From contig JAHBSI010000001.1 in the NCBI GenBank assembly GCA_019639195.1, positions 806,001-870,000 on the forward strand: a DNA stretch of 64,000 nt, written 5' to 3'. The stretch's first letter is position 1; every line of letters starts with the position of its first letter. Shown here piece after piece: positions 52,263 through 62,300 of the stretch. Below the pieces are notes generated by a model. That model saw only the letters and a program-made list of their open reading frames with translations. It did no database searches and had not been told where the DNA came from. Source of the DNA: Acidobacteriota bacterium. Lineage in GTDB: Bacteria > Acidobacteriota > Blastocatellia > Pyrinomonadales > Pyrinomonadaceae. The translations under genes and the position numbers were made by a program.

Positions 52263-55139
52263 TTAAGAGGCATGTGCTCCGAGTTGAGGAACAATATCAT
52301 CAAGTGCGGCGCTGCAACGCTCGCAGACGGTCGGATATTTGCCGAACTCACCGACTCGCGTTGAATAATTCCAGCATCTTTCACACTTTGTGCCGTCCGC
52401 GCGCTCGATCTTGACCGAAGGCGTGTCACTTTCGTGAACCTCGACCTGCGAGACGATAAAGATGTATCGAAGATCGACGTAGTGATCGAGCAGAAATCTC
52501 GCCGTATCCTTATCGACGCTGAGTACGACCTTTGCTTCAAGCGATGAACCGATCTGCTTGTCGGTACGGGCGGTCTCCAGCGCCTTCAAAACCTCATCGC
52601 GGATCGTAAATATACGCTCCCAAGTTTCAAACAGAAGGTCATCCGACTCGGCGGTTGCCGTCGGGAATTCAGCAAGATGAACCGACGCAAGGCTGCTGCC
52701 CGGAAGGTTTTCCCACGCTTCGTCGGCCGTGAATGCGGTCAGCGGAGCAAGCAGCCGGATCAGCGAATCGGCGATCTTGTAAAGCGCCGTTTGAGCCGAA
52801 CGTCGCTCAGCAGACTTCGGTGCAAGGATATAGAGTCGATCCTTGATGATGTCAAAGTATCGGGCCGAAAGCGTGACCGTGCAGAACTGATAGAGTGCGT
52901 TATAGGCCGCCTGAAAGTCGTAAGCCTGATAACCGGCAAGCGTCTTTGCGGTGACGCGGTCGAGTTCGGCAAGAGCCCAGCGATCGAGCTCCAACATCTC
53001 AGTTTCATTGACAGTGTCGGCCGCCGAATCGAATCCTGCGAGATTTCCGAGCGCATAACGCAGCGTGTTTCGCATCTTTCGATACGCATCGACAACACGC
53101 GAAAGGATCTCCTCCGAACAACGGACGTCCTCGGTATAATCAACTGCCGCCGCCCACAAACGCAGAACGTCCGCACCCGAACGGTCGATTATTTCCTTTG
53201 GTGCAGTTACGTTACCCAGCGACTTTGACTGCTTGCGGCCCTCGCCATCGACGACCCAGCCGTGGGTTACGATCTGTCGATACGGCGAGCGGCCGTGTGC
53301 GGCAATGCCGCAGCTCAAGGATGAATTGAACCATCCGCGATACTGATCACCGCCCTCAAGATAAACGTCTGCCGGGAACGCAAGCTCATCGCGCGTCTCA
53401 AGCACTGCAACGCAGCTCGATCCCGAATCGAACCACACATCGAGAATATCGGTCTCCTTCCGAAAGTCCTTGCCGCCGCATTTAGCGCATTCGAATCCTT
53501 CGGGCAGCAGGTCGGCCGCTTCGCGTGCATACCAGGCATCGCTTGTTTCCTTTGCGAAGATGTCAGCGACGTGATCGACGATCTTCCTATCCGCAACCGC
53601 TTCATCACACGAACCGCAATAAAACACGGGGATCGGAACGCCCCACGATCTTTGCCTTGAAACGCACCAATCGGGGCGGCCTTTGAACATATTCGCCATT
53701 CGGCCTTCGCCCCACGCCGGGTGCCAGTTTACGTTCTTGACCTCATCAAGAGCTTTTCCGCGCAAGGTTTCGCCGCTGTCTGAAGACGCCACGTCCATCG
53801 CGATGAACCATTGCGGTGTCGCGCGGAAAATAACCGGATTCTTACAACGCCAGCAATGCGGATAACGGTGCTGATAGTTCTCAGAATATAGAAGAGCGCC
53901 GCTTTCCCTTAGAAATTCAACGATCTTTGGGTTTGCTTCCGTTACGGTCTGTCCCGCGAACATTTCGACTTCGCTCGTAAATCTTCCAGCCGCATCCACA
54001 GGTGCGTAGATCTCGAGGCCGTATTCCTTTGCGATATGAAAGTCGTCGCCGCCGTGTCCCGGAGCTGTATGCACGCAGCCCGTGCCGGATTTCGCCGCCG
54101 TTCCACTCTCGAATCTAACATCAAGCTCGACCTCCGCGTCCGCTTCGCCAAGCGTGACGTGCTCGCCATTCATCAACAGCGACGGCCGGTCGATCCAGGC
54201 GTGTCTCGCTTGCATACGGTCCAGTTTCTTGCCCTTGAAACGAGCTAATTCCGTGATCTCGCCAATGCCGCAGGTCTCGGCAAAACTCTTTGCAAGCTCG
54301 CTTGCAACGATATAAACCTCGCCTGAATCTGCGGTCTGGACTGCCGAATAATCGAAGTCCGGATGGACCGTGATGCCAAGGTTTGCGGGCAGCGTCCAGG
54401 GAGTTGTTGTCCAGATAACGACGAAAACATTCTTGCCCGAAAGGCTCGCGTCGATCTCGGCCGGATCGGTCATCAACGGGAATTTCACATAGACCGATGG
54501 CGAAGTGTGATCGTGATATTCAACCTCTGCTTCGGCGAGGGCTGTTTGGTCGTGAATGCACCAATAGACGGGCCGCAGGCCTTTATTCACCCAGCCGCGT
54601 TCGAGAAACCTGCCAAAGAGGCGTGCTGTCGCCGATTCGTACTCAGGCGACATCGTCAGATACGGATCCTGCCATTCGCCAAGCACGCCGAGACGCTCAA
54701 AATCACGCGTCTGGTTGTTCATCGCCGTCGAAGCGTGTTCGCGGCAGAGTCGCCTGAAGGTCGCTACCGGAAGGTCGCTCTTATTCTTCCCTTTTGCTGC
54801 AAGCTTCTTTTCGACGAGAGTTTCGATCGGAAGGCCGTGGCAGTCGTATCCGGGGACGAAAGGCGCGTTGAAGCCCATCATCGAGCGAGATTTTACGACG
54901 AAGTCCTTGAGGATCTTGTTAAGTGCAGTTCCAATGTGAATGTCCGCGTTCGCATACGGCGGGCCGTCGTGAATAATGAACTTTTCACTGTGATGGCGCG
55001 CTTCGAGAACCTTTTTGTAAAGGGCGGTCTCCTGCCATTTTTTCAATCGGGCAGGCTCCATTTGCCCAAGATTTGCCTTCTGAGCGAAGTCTGTTCTGGG
55101 CAGGTTAACGGTTTTCTTAAGATCTAGTTCCTCGGACAT
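52263..55139 (-). CDS. ileS: Isoleucyl-tRNA synthetase
   Basis: 958 residues, the usual length. PPYANADIHIGTALNKI carries the HIGH motif (about residue 65), and GRKQSKSLGNV is the KMSKS loop with Gln in place of Met. WFDSG and the editing-domain segment are present. The C-terminal zinc finger is CERCWNYSTRVGEFGKYPTVCERC (in part: CERCWN...VCERC). No T-box or attenuator was found in the 76 bases before it. Head of ileS-hypothetical-lspA-lgt-rluD. Confidence 0.97.
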   Translation of the reverse strand: MSEELDLKKTVNLPRTDFAQKANLGQMEPARLKKWQETALYKKVLEARHHSEKFIIHDGPPYANADIHIGTALNKILKDFVVKSRSMMGFNAPFVPGYDCHGLPIETLVEKKLAAKGKNKSDLPVATFRRLCREHASTAMNNQTRDFERLGVLGEWQDPYLTMSPEYESATARLFGRFLERGWVNKGLRPVYWCIHDQTALAEAEVEYHDHTSPSVYVKFPLMTDPAEIDASLSGKNVFVVIWTTTPWTLPANLGITVHPDFDYSAVQTADSGEVYIVASELAKSFAETCGIGEITELARFKGKKLDRMQARHAWIDRPSLLMNGEHVTLGEADAEVELDVRFESGTAAKSGTGCVHTAPGHGGDDFHIAKEYGLEIYAPVDAAGRFTSEVEMFAGQTVTEANPKIVEFLRESGALLYSENYQHRYPHCWRCKNPVIFRATPQWFIAMDVASSDSGETLRGKALDEVKNVNWHPAWGEGRMANMFKGRPDWCVSRQRSWGVPIPVFYCGSCDEAVADRKIVDHVADIFAKETSDAWYAREAADLLPEGFECAKCGGKDFRKETDILDVWFDSGSSCVAVLETRDELAFPADVYLEGGDQYRGWFNSSLSCGIAAHGRSPYRQIVTHGWVVDGEGRKQSKSLGNVTAPKEIIDRSGADVLRLWAAAVDYTEDVRCSEEILSRVVDAYRKMRNTLRYALGNLAGFDSAADTVNETEMLELDRWALAELDRVTAKTLAGYQAYDFQAAYNALYQFCTVTLSARYFDIIKDRLYILAPKSAERRSAQTALYKIADSLIRLLAPLTAFTADEAWENLPGSSLASVHLAEFPTATAESDDLLFETWERIFTIRDEVLKALETARTDKQIGSSLEAKVVLSVDKDTARFLLDHYVDLRYIFIVSQVEVHESDTPSVKIERADGTKCERCWNYSTRVGEFGKYPTVCERCSAALDDIVPQLGAHAS

Positions 55140-55215
55140 AAAAGGGAAATTTTAACATTTGCCGTGCCAAAAATCCCTAAAGAAGCCGGCGAAGCCAACA
55201 TTTTCCTAATGTTTG

Positions 55216-58200
55216 CTATGGTGCGGCGGCCTCGACGGTCGCCTTGCGTTCTAGTTTGCCCCATCCGACGACGACGCCCTTGATTGCCATATAGACGGAC
55301 TTGACCATTACCCAATACATTACCTGCCGATAGCCGAACCGCTGAACGGCGAGCCACCAGAGCAGCCTCTTTTGCTCCTTCTTCTCCATAAGGAAGGCGG
55401 CGAGGGCTCCGACCCAGTCAACCGCGAGAAAGAGAGCGTAATAGAAGAGAATGTTGTTCAGATTCGACGAACTATGGGCGTATTCCTGCTGATGCTCAAA
55501 ATGATTCATCAGAGCTGAAGCGAGCGACCATACGAACATCAGGTCCATAAGCGGCGAGATAAGCGGAAACAAGACTTGAAAGATCCACACGTTCGGCATG
55601 GCGATGAAGCCGAGGGTTCCGTAACGCGGATTCAGGAGTGCGTTCTTGTGCTTCCACATACACTGGAGCGTGCCGAATGACCAACGGAAGCGTTGTTTTG
55701 CGAGTTCGCGAAGCGTCGCAGGAGCTTCCGTGAATCCGATGGCATTTTCTTCATATCCGATCAGGAGCCCAAGCTTGCGAACCTGTATCGTCAGATCCTG
55801 GTCCTCGGCAAGCGTGTCGGAAGAGAAACCGCCGGTCGCCTCCAAGGCGGAGCGTCTCCAGGCACCGACACTGCCGGGAACGACCGTGATGCAATTCAAT
55901 GAGGCGAATGCACGGCGGTCAAAATTCTGCGACGTTACGTATTCAAGCGCCTGCCATTTTGTAACTAGATTCAGCCGATTGCCGACCTTTGCGTTTCCGG
56001 CGACCGCTCCGATCCTCTCGTCCTTAAAACGATGGGCCAATTCGGAAACTGTCGTTGGCGTAAACAGCGTATCGGCATCGAGAGCGATTATGATATCGCC
56101 TTTTGCCTGCCGCCAACCGAGGTTCAATGCGGCCGCCTTTCCGCCGTTCTCTTTGGTCAGGATCAGTAATCGGGGCTCGTTTGGAAAAGCATCGGTCGCT
56201 GCTTTGAAAGTCGCATCCGTCGAACCGTCATCCACAACGATGATCTCAAGCGACGGATAGTCCGACGCAAGCAGACTCGCAATCGTCTGGCAGACCACCT
56301 TTTCTTCGTTGTAGGCGGGAACGATTACTGAGACGAATGGCTCAAAACCTTCGCCAAACCTCTCGCGTTCACGCTTTCGTGAGCGTAGATATTGGGCAAA
56401 TGCGAGAAGGCCGATTATGAGCATTCTGCCGATGCCAAGAAAAATGCCGATAAGGAATATCCATTTCATCAGCCACGCGGCAACTGCGATCGAATAGAAA
56501 ACATACGAGTCCGCCTTAGCGTACATCGACTGATCCTGCTGGACGGCCGGCATTACCTGATCTTGAGTAAGGCCGGCAAGGTCGGCGACCGTCGTGAACT
56601 GATAGCCTTTCGCCCGCAGTCCTTCGATAATGCCGGGAAGCGCCGCGACCGTTGCAGAGCGGTCTCCGCCAGCATCATGAAGCAGCACGATCGAGCCGCG
56701 TTCCTCCGGCGTTGTTATCGCGGCGGCGGAAAAGACCTGGCTAGTTATTTCTTCAGCAGTATGCGGTGTGCCGTCGTCATTGATGAGCTTCCAGTCATCA
56801 GGGTCCAAATGGAGTCCAACCGAGATATAGCCGAGTTCCTGAGCCCGAGCCGTTGGTTCCATCTCGTCAGGTGTTCGCGGCTCGGCATCACCAAAATATG
56901 GAGCACGAAATAATCTGGTTGACCTGCCTGTGAGAGATTCGATCAGGCGTTGTGTTGTATTGAGTTCCAGAAGAGCGATGCGGTTCGGAACTTCGGCAAG
57001 GTTTGCGTGGGTAAAAGAGTGATTGCCGATCTCGTGTCCTTCTGCAACGATACGCTTTACGATCTCAGGATTTTCCTGCCCATTCTCACCAACAATGAAG
57101 AAGGTCGCCTTTACGCCCTCTTTCTTTAGAACGTCGAGTATCTTCGGCGTCCAGACCGGATCGGGGCCGTCGTCGAATGTGAGGGCGATCTGCCCCGGCT
57201 TGTCGCCGGTGCGGCGAATAACATACGAACTTGGGATCTGCTTGTAAGTCTCCGACGCGATCAGGCCGTCTGACGGTTCGAGCTTTAGATCTCGGGCTCC
57301 GTCCTGTGGTTCGGCCATGACCTGGAGGATCTCGCCCGTGCCTGCAAAGGTTACGTCGTAGCCGTACTTTATCGCGTCAAGTCCTGTGGGAGAAAGCTCA
57401 TCTATCTTCGATCCGAAGACCTTCCAAAGCGACGGGTCTTCGCTGCCCAACCGCCAAAGAGCAAGGCCTGCGACATTGTACGGCCTTGCGATCTTGATCT
57501 CGTTATAGGCCGTAACTGCATCAAGGAACCACAAGCTGTGGAATACACCGTCGTCTTCCGTGTATGTGAAGTACGGCGTTCTCGATTCCGCATCGAACTT
57601 GATCTCGGACGGGCCGTCCAGAGAATCCTTTGCGGCAAGAAGAGCTTCCTGAACTGAGACGGTTTCCGCCTCCGTGCCTTTGGCTCCCCAGTTATAGCCG
57701 TAATTGCCAAAGCAGACGATCGTCTTTTCCGGCGGAAGCTCAGCCATCCGACGCTTGAGGCCGTCCGCAAACCAATCCTGTCCGGCGACAGGGCCGGCCT
57801 CACCAGTTGACCAATGCTGATCGTACGCCATCAGCATTACATAGTCGGTTACCGCGGCGTATGACCTGTAATTCCAATCCGGATTGTCGAACGGAACGGC
57901 CTGTGCGAGGATCAGGCCCTTCAGCTTCAAGGCCGTGTGCAGCTCGCTGACAAAGATAAATAACGCAGGCTGCAGGTCTTTCGGTACTTCTTCTATGTCA
58001 ACCGTCAATCCGCCAAAATGGAAACGGTCGATCGTCGAAAGAAGAGTCGCGATCAACTTCTGGCGGGCATCTTCCGTGGCAATTGTTTGCCGCAGCAGAT
58101 CGGTGTTCCATTGTTCGTTCTTATAGTTCTGGAGCAGCGGAAGTACCGGCAGTTCAGGCTTCTCATTGTGGATGAACTCAAGCGCCTTGTCATCGATATC

Positions 58201-58725
58201 AAGCGCGAGCGGATCATTCGCGTCGCCCGAAAGCCTTATCCATTCAGGGACCACCCAATCCAATGAGTCGATATTCTGTTTGAGGGATGCAAAGCTCGAG
58301 TCATCCCAGTTCACATAAAAGCCGACCGAAAGCGGCTTTCCCGGCGTTGTCGCTCCGGGGATAGTCGCCGGACGAGACGAACTGAGCATATCTCTCAGAG
58401 CGGCCTTTTCTCTCCGCAGTTCGACACGATCCTTTTTGGCCTGTTTTACTTTCTCGGTGTCATGCCGAAGCGCCGGATCTCGCGGAGCCGCAGGCTTGTC
58501 CGGGATCGCAAGTGCAGTATCTTTGCTATCGGGAAGGACGCTTATCGGTTTAAGCCGGATCTGCGGGAGGAACGGGTTCACGAGAACGCTCACAACAAAA
58601 AATGCAAAGAGCACCGTTGTTACGATCGCAAGCGGAATTCCTATCACACCGAACACCTTTCGGCGTCGGCCCTTTTCGTCAAAGAAGACCGAGGGACGGT
58701 TAGACGAAGGTTCAGAAGAACTCAT
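55216..58725 (-). CDS. GH18-like / NodB deacetylase / GT2 synthase fusion membrane protein
   Basis: 1169 residues. Order: TM (about 24-50); GH18-type domain (about 130-440) with VDIEE at 242-246, the catalytic DxE; NodB deacetylase (about 505-700) with TFDDGPD, HSFTHANL, FRAPYFGD and IVLLHDAG; TM (about 735-765); GT2 (about 790-1030) with VIVPAYNEEK, DDGSTDAT, DADT, EDQDLT and QRFRW; then several TM helices. GT2 plus deacetylase and hydrolase recalls PgaC/IcaA and PgaB, suggesting one enzyme that makes, de-N-acetylates and trims a beta-linked GlcNAc-type polymer. Substrate not proven. The neighbour clpS is unrelated. Confidence 0.9.
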   Translation of the reverse strand: MSSSEPSSNRPSVFFDEKGRRRKVFGVIGIPLAIVTTVLFAFFVVSVLVNPFLPQIRLKPISVLPDSKDTALAIPDKPAAPRDPALRHDTEKVKQAKKDRVELRREKAALRDMLSSSRPATIPGATTPGKPLSVGFYVNWDDSSFASLKQNIDSLDWVVPEWIRLSGDANDPLALDIDDKALEFIHNEKPELPVLPLLQNYKNEQWNTDLLRQTIATEDARQKLIATLLSTIDRFHFGGLTVDIEEVPKDLQPALFIFVSELHTALKLKGLILAQAVPFDNPDWNYRSYAAVTDYVMLMAYDQHWSTGEAGPVAGQDWFADGLKRRMAELPPEKTIVCFGNYGYNWGAKGTEAETVSVQEALLAAKDSLDGPSEIKFDAESRTPYFTYTEDDGVFHSLWFLDAVTAYNEIKIARPYNVAGLALWRLGSEDPSLWKVFGSKIDELSPTGLDAIKYGYDVTFAGTGEILQVMAEPQDGARDLKLEPSDGLIASETYKQIPSSYVIRRTGDKPGQIALTFDDGPDPVWTPKILDVLKKEGVKATFFIVGENGQENPEIVKRIVAEGHEIGNHSFTHANLAEVPNRIALLELNTTQRLIESLTGRSTRLFRAPYFGDAEPRTPDEMEPTARAQELGYISVGLHLDPDDWKLINDDGTPHTAEEITSQVFSAAAITTPEERGSIVLLHDAGGDRSATVAALPGIIEGLRAKGYQFTTVADLAGLTQDQVMPAVQQDQSMYAKADSYVFYSIAVAAWLMKWIFLIGIFLGIGRMLIIGLLAFAQYLRSRKRERERFGEGFEPFVSVIVPAYNEEKVVCQTIASLLASDYPSLEIIVVDDGSTDATFKAATDAFPNEPRLLILTKENGGKAAALNLGWRQAKGDIIIALDADTLFTPTTVSELAHRFKDERIGAVAGNAKVGNRLNLVTKWQALEYVTSQNFDRRAFASLNCITVVPGSVGAWRRSALEATGGFSSDTLAEDQDLTIQVRKLGLLIGYEENAIGFTEAPATLRELAKQRFRWSFGTLQCMWKHKNALLNPRYGTLGFIAMPNVWIFQVLFPLISPLMDLMFVWSLASALMNHFEHQQEYAHSSSNLNNILFYYALFLAVDWVGALAAFLMEKKEQKRLLWWLAVQRFGYRQVMYWVMVKSVYMAIKGVVVGWGKLERKATVEAAAP

Positions 58726-58747
58726 ATTAGGTGATGTCGGCCGCCGA

Positions 58748-58853
58748 TTGCCCGACGATAACGGTCAGACAAGTAAGACAGGTCGAAAATTCTGGTTTCA
58801 ATAACACTCAAAACCGCATTGATGCCGCGCCGCGGCTTCCCGTTGTCGGGCAA
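58748..58853. repeat. 106-base segment with inverted-repeat ends
   Basis: TTGCCCGAC (58748-58756) and GTCGGGCAA (58845-58853) are exact inverted repeats, with ACGG/CCGT pairing roughly continuing inward. It fills most of the 137-base gap between the fusion gene and clpS. It might be a small mobile remnant or an RNA hairpin. Confidence 0.4.
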
Positions 58854-58862
58854 TTTGTATTT

Positions 58863-59180
58863 TCACTCTTCCTCAAGCGTACAGAGAAGCGGGAATTCCC
58901 GTGCGCGTGCAAGATTGCTGGTCTTGTCAGCTTTCATTGTCGCGATCTCGTATGGATAGATGCCTGCAACCCCGACGCCCTCGTTATGAACTTTTAACAT
59001 TATTGAGATCGACTCGGCCTCGGACCGCGAAAAGACATGCGACAACACAAAAACAACGAATTCCATCGTCGTAAAGTCATCGTTGTGAAGAAGAACCTTG
59101 TACAGTTTTGGCTTTTCGAGTTTTGAGACGGTCTCGGACAGAACGTCGGCATCGTCGGCTCGCTCGGGAAAGTCAGGCAT
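58863..59180 (-). CDS. clpS: ATP-dependent Clp protease adaptor ClpS
   Basis: 105 residues. PKLYKVLLHNDDFTTMEFVV carries the N-degron-binding Asn-Asp pair, and HNEGVGVAGIYPYEIA is the conserved later part. ClpS delivers N-end-rule substrates to ClpAP. No clpA gene is adjacent. An acidic N-terminal extension (PDFPERADDADVL) is normal for the family. Divergent from the sigma-54 regulator across a 219-base gap. Confidence 0.94.
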   Translation of the reverse strand: MPDFPERADDADVLSETVSKLEKPKLYKVLLHNDDFTTMEFVVFVLSHVFSRSEAESISIMLKVHNEGVGVAGIYPYEIATMKADKTSNLARAREFPLLCTLEEE

Positions 59181-59399
59181 AGATTGGATTTAACCACAGA
59201 TTTGAACATCGTGTGAAGAGATCGCGCCGGCGTAGGCAGATTTTTCCCGTCGATGTCCTGATATTCATAAAAAAAGTGGACGACACGGTCTTTATTTGTT
59301 AGATTTCAGATGCGCTGTTGTTTACTAAGTATTCAGTTTCTCTACCTTCCGGGGCACCAGTTCCGGCTATGATTCGTTGTTTGCGGCAAGGTACCGACA

Positions 59400-62300
59400 A
59401 TGAAGAAAGCAAAGACCGACGCAGGCTCGACGGCTGAGCTGACCGCTGTGACCCTTACCGGCGAACTTATCGGGCGCAAAACTGCTCCCGTTGCCGGCAA
59501 GCCAGTTGTGGATGAGCTGTTCTCCTCGATCGGAAAACATCTGAGGGACGGCCGTTCGTCTGAGGCAGAGTTGCTGGTGCGGAAGACCTTGCCTGCTTAT
59601 CGATTCTCTCCGGACGAATATGCCAACCTCTTGCGGCTGCTGGCGTTTACGCTGGAGACAGTTGGCAAATACAAGGAATCGCTCGAGGCCGTTCGCCCGT
59701 ACGACGACCCGCAGAACCTCGCGAATCTATCGAGCGAATCCCAAGTGCGTGTCATCACGCAGCTTGCGATCTCGTTCAGCAATCGCGGGGATTACCCAAA
59801 GGCCGTAACGCTCCTCAAAGAGGCGTTGGAAGAGGCAAAGACGAGTTCTCACTCGCATCTTCTCGGCACGATCAACATCGGCCTGTCACGCGTCTATCGA
59901 AAGCTCAACGAATTCCCTATCAGCCGCGATTTTGCAGAAAAGGCGTTGGATCAGTTCCGTTCAACCGGCAATTGGCTCGGAATGGCAGAGGCTTACCGGG
60001 AGATCGCGAATATTTACAACCAGGAAGGCAACAGCGAAAAGGCGATCGAGAATTTCCAGCTTGGCATCAAGATCATCGGTTCGAATTCCGCACCTTTTAT
60101 GCTCGGCAAGCTCTACACGGATATGTCCGGAGCTTACTGGTTCCTCCGCAAGCCGAATGACGGCATCGAATGCCTGGAAAAATCTATCGAGTTCTTTGAT
60201 CAGACCGAGCACGCCCTGAATATGCTGATCGCATATAACAATCTCGGGATCAATCTTACGCTTCTTGGCCAATGGCAGCGAGCCGAAGAAATGATCCGCC
60301 GGGCCTTGGATCTCGGCCTTCGCGAAAATTATGCGCACGTTGCGGGCATTTATGATTCGCTGGCGGAACTCTATATTCTCCGAGGCGATATCGATGAGGC
60401 TGAGCAGCTTTTACAGAAAGCGGTTCAGATCGCCGAAGAAAGGAATAACCGATGGTACAAGCTCCAGGCGATGCGAAATGTCGCAAGATGTCAGCTGCTG
60501 AAAGGCGACGTTGCGGCAGCGATCGTGACCGCAGAAGAAACCATCGAGCAGGCACACGATGCCGGCGATAAGCATTACGCAAATATGGCGGGCATCGTCC
60601 TCGCTGAAGGCCTATTACTCGAGGGTGATACGGAAGAGAGCGAGAATTCACTTCGCGAGATCGAAAGCAACGAACCGAGGTCTGACTATTTCGTGCTCGG
60701 GAACATCCAGCGGATCCGCGGCCTGTTAGCCCTTGAAAACGATGAGCGTGAGCTTGCAATTCACCATTTCAGCCGTGCCCTGACGACATTCGAGGCGGGT
60801 TTTGATCCCTTTCACCAGGCGCGAATGCATTTGCTTCTGGCCGAGAATCTCGGGAGCGATAACATCGTGCGGGCGAGGCGCCACCTTGCCGCAGCGGCCG
60901 AGATCTACAAGCAGCTCGGCCTGGACGCAGATCTTCATCGAGTGCAGGAAGCAAACCGGCGCCTTGAAGCGGAATCAAAGGTTCTTCCGAAAAGGCCCGG
61001 CGGCGAACGACGTAAGAATGCGGTCATCTCACAGCTCTTGACAGTGCGGCTCGCGGAAGCGACCGCTTCGAGAGAACTTCTGTTTCGCGAGCTTGTTGCC
61101 GTTCTACAGCAAGAGAGCAACGCGGATAAGATCGCGATCGCCGAATATAACGAGGCAAAGACGCTAACGCCGTTCATCACGCATGGATTCTCGAGTCAGG
61201 AGAGTTTCGACCTGGTGGCAAAACTTGACGCGGCGGTTCGTCGCGACGAACTCAAGGAATTCTCGCGGAGCAGGAATGTGGAGGCCTTCGAGTTAAGGCC
61301 AACTGCGGGGCGTCCCGCGTTCCTCCTTCTGAATCCTCGTTCAGGGGCATGCCTGACGGACGGTTCTTCGCTAACGCCACTAATTAGCGTCACTGAGCTT
61401 GGCATTGATGTCATAGCTCTTCGGGAACGCGATCGAGCAAAGCCGCAGGACGCGCCAATCGGCATCCAAACATCGAACAACGTGATGCCGGGCTTTATAC
61501 ATTCTTCACCGGGAATGACCGCTCTCGTCGAAGAGATCTACAAGATACGGAACTCAGACGTCACGGTTCTCGTTACCGGCGAATCGGGCACGGGCAAGGA
61601 ACTTGTTTCGAAAGCGATCCACACGATCTCCAACCGCAAGGATCAGGTCTTCGTTCCGTTCAACTGCACTGCCGTTCCAAAGGAACTGGCGGAGGGAATG
61701 CTCTTCGGATACAAAAAGGGCGCGTTCACCGGAGCGATGAGCGACCAGCCCGGTGTTATCAGATCGGCAGACCACGGCACGCTTTTTTTGGATGAGATCG
61801 GCGATCTGCCGCTTGATGTCCAGCCAAAGCTGCTCCGATTCCTGCAGGAAGGTGAGGTGCAGCCGCTAGGGGAGAAGAGGCCGATCAAGGTCGACGTTCG
61901 CATCATTGCGGCGACCAATATGCCGCTCGAGGAAAAGGTTGCGGATGGAACTTTCCGCGAAGACCTTTATTTTCGGTTGAACGTGATCCGTCTGCGGGTG
62001 CCGCCGCTCAGGGACAGGCGCGCCGAGATCCCGTCGATCGTGAATTATCACGTTGCAAAGTACTCCGAGCGATTCAATAAGACCGGCATAACGTTCACGC
62101 CCCAAACGATCGATATGCTTATGGTCTCCGATTGGGAAGGCAATGTGCGCGAACTTTGCAACGAAATACAGAGGATCGTTGCAAGGGCCGAATCCAATGA
62201 CATCATCACGCCCGAGCATTTGTCGCCCGATCTGAAGCGTTCGGCAAAGCCGCTCACCCCTTTTGGCGGCAAGCCTCAGGCCCCGCGGCCGATCGTCTCG

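Noticed and set aside
55140..55215. Possible T-box leader before ileS
   Set aside because: The gap is only 76 bases, with no T-box motif or antiterminator.
59340..59399. Possible sigma-54 (-24/-12) promoter before the activator gene
   Set aside because: A GGCACC word is present, but the -12 GC falls at the wrong spacing, so the match fails the consensus.
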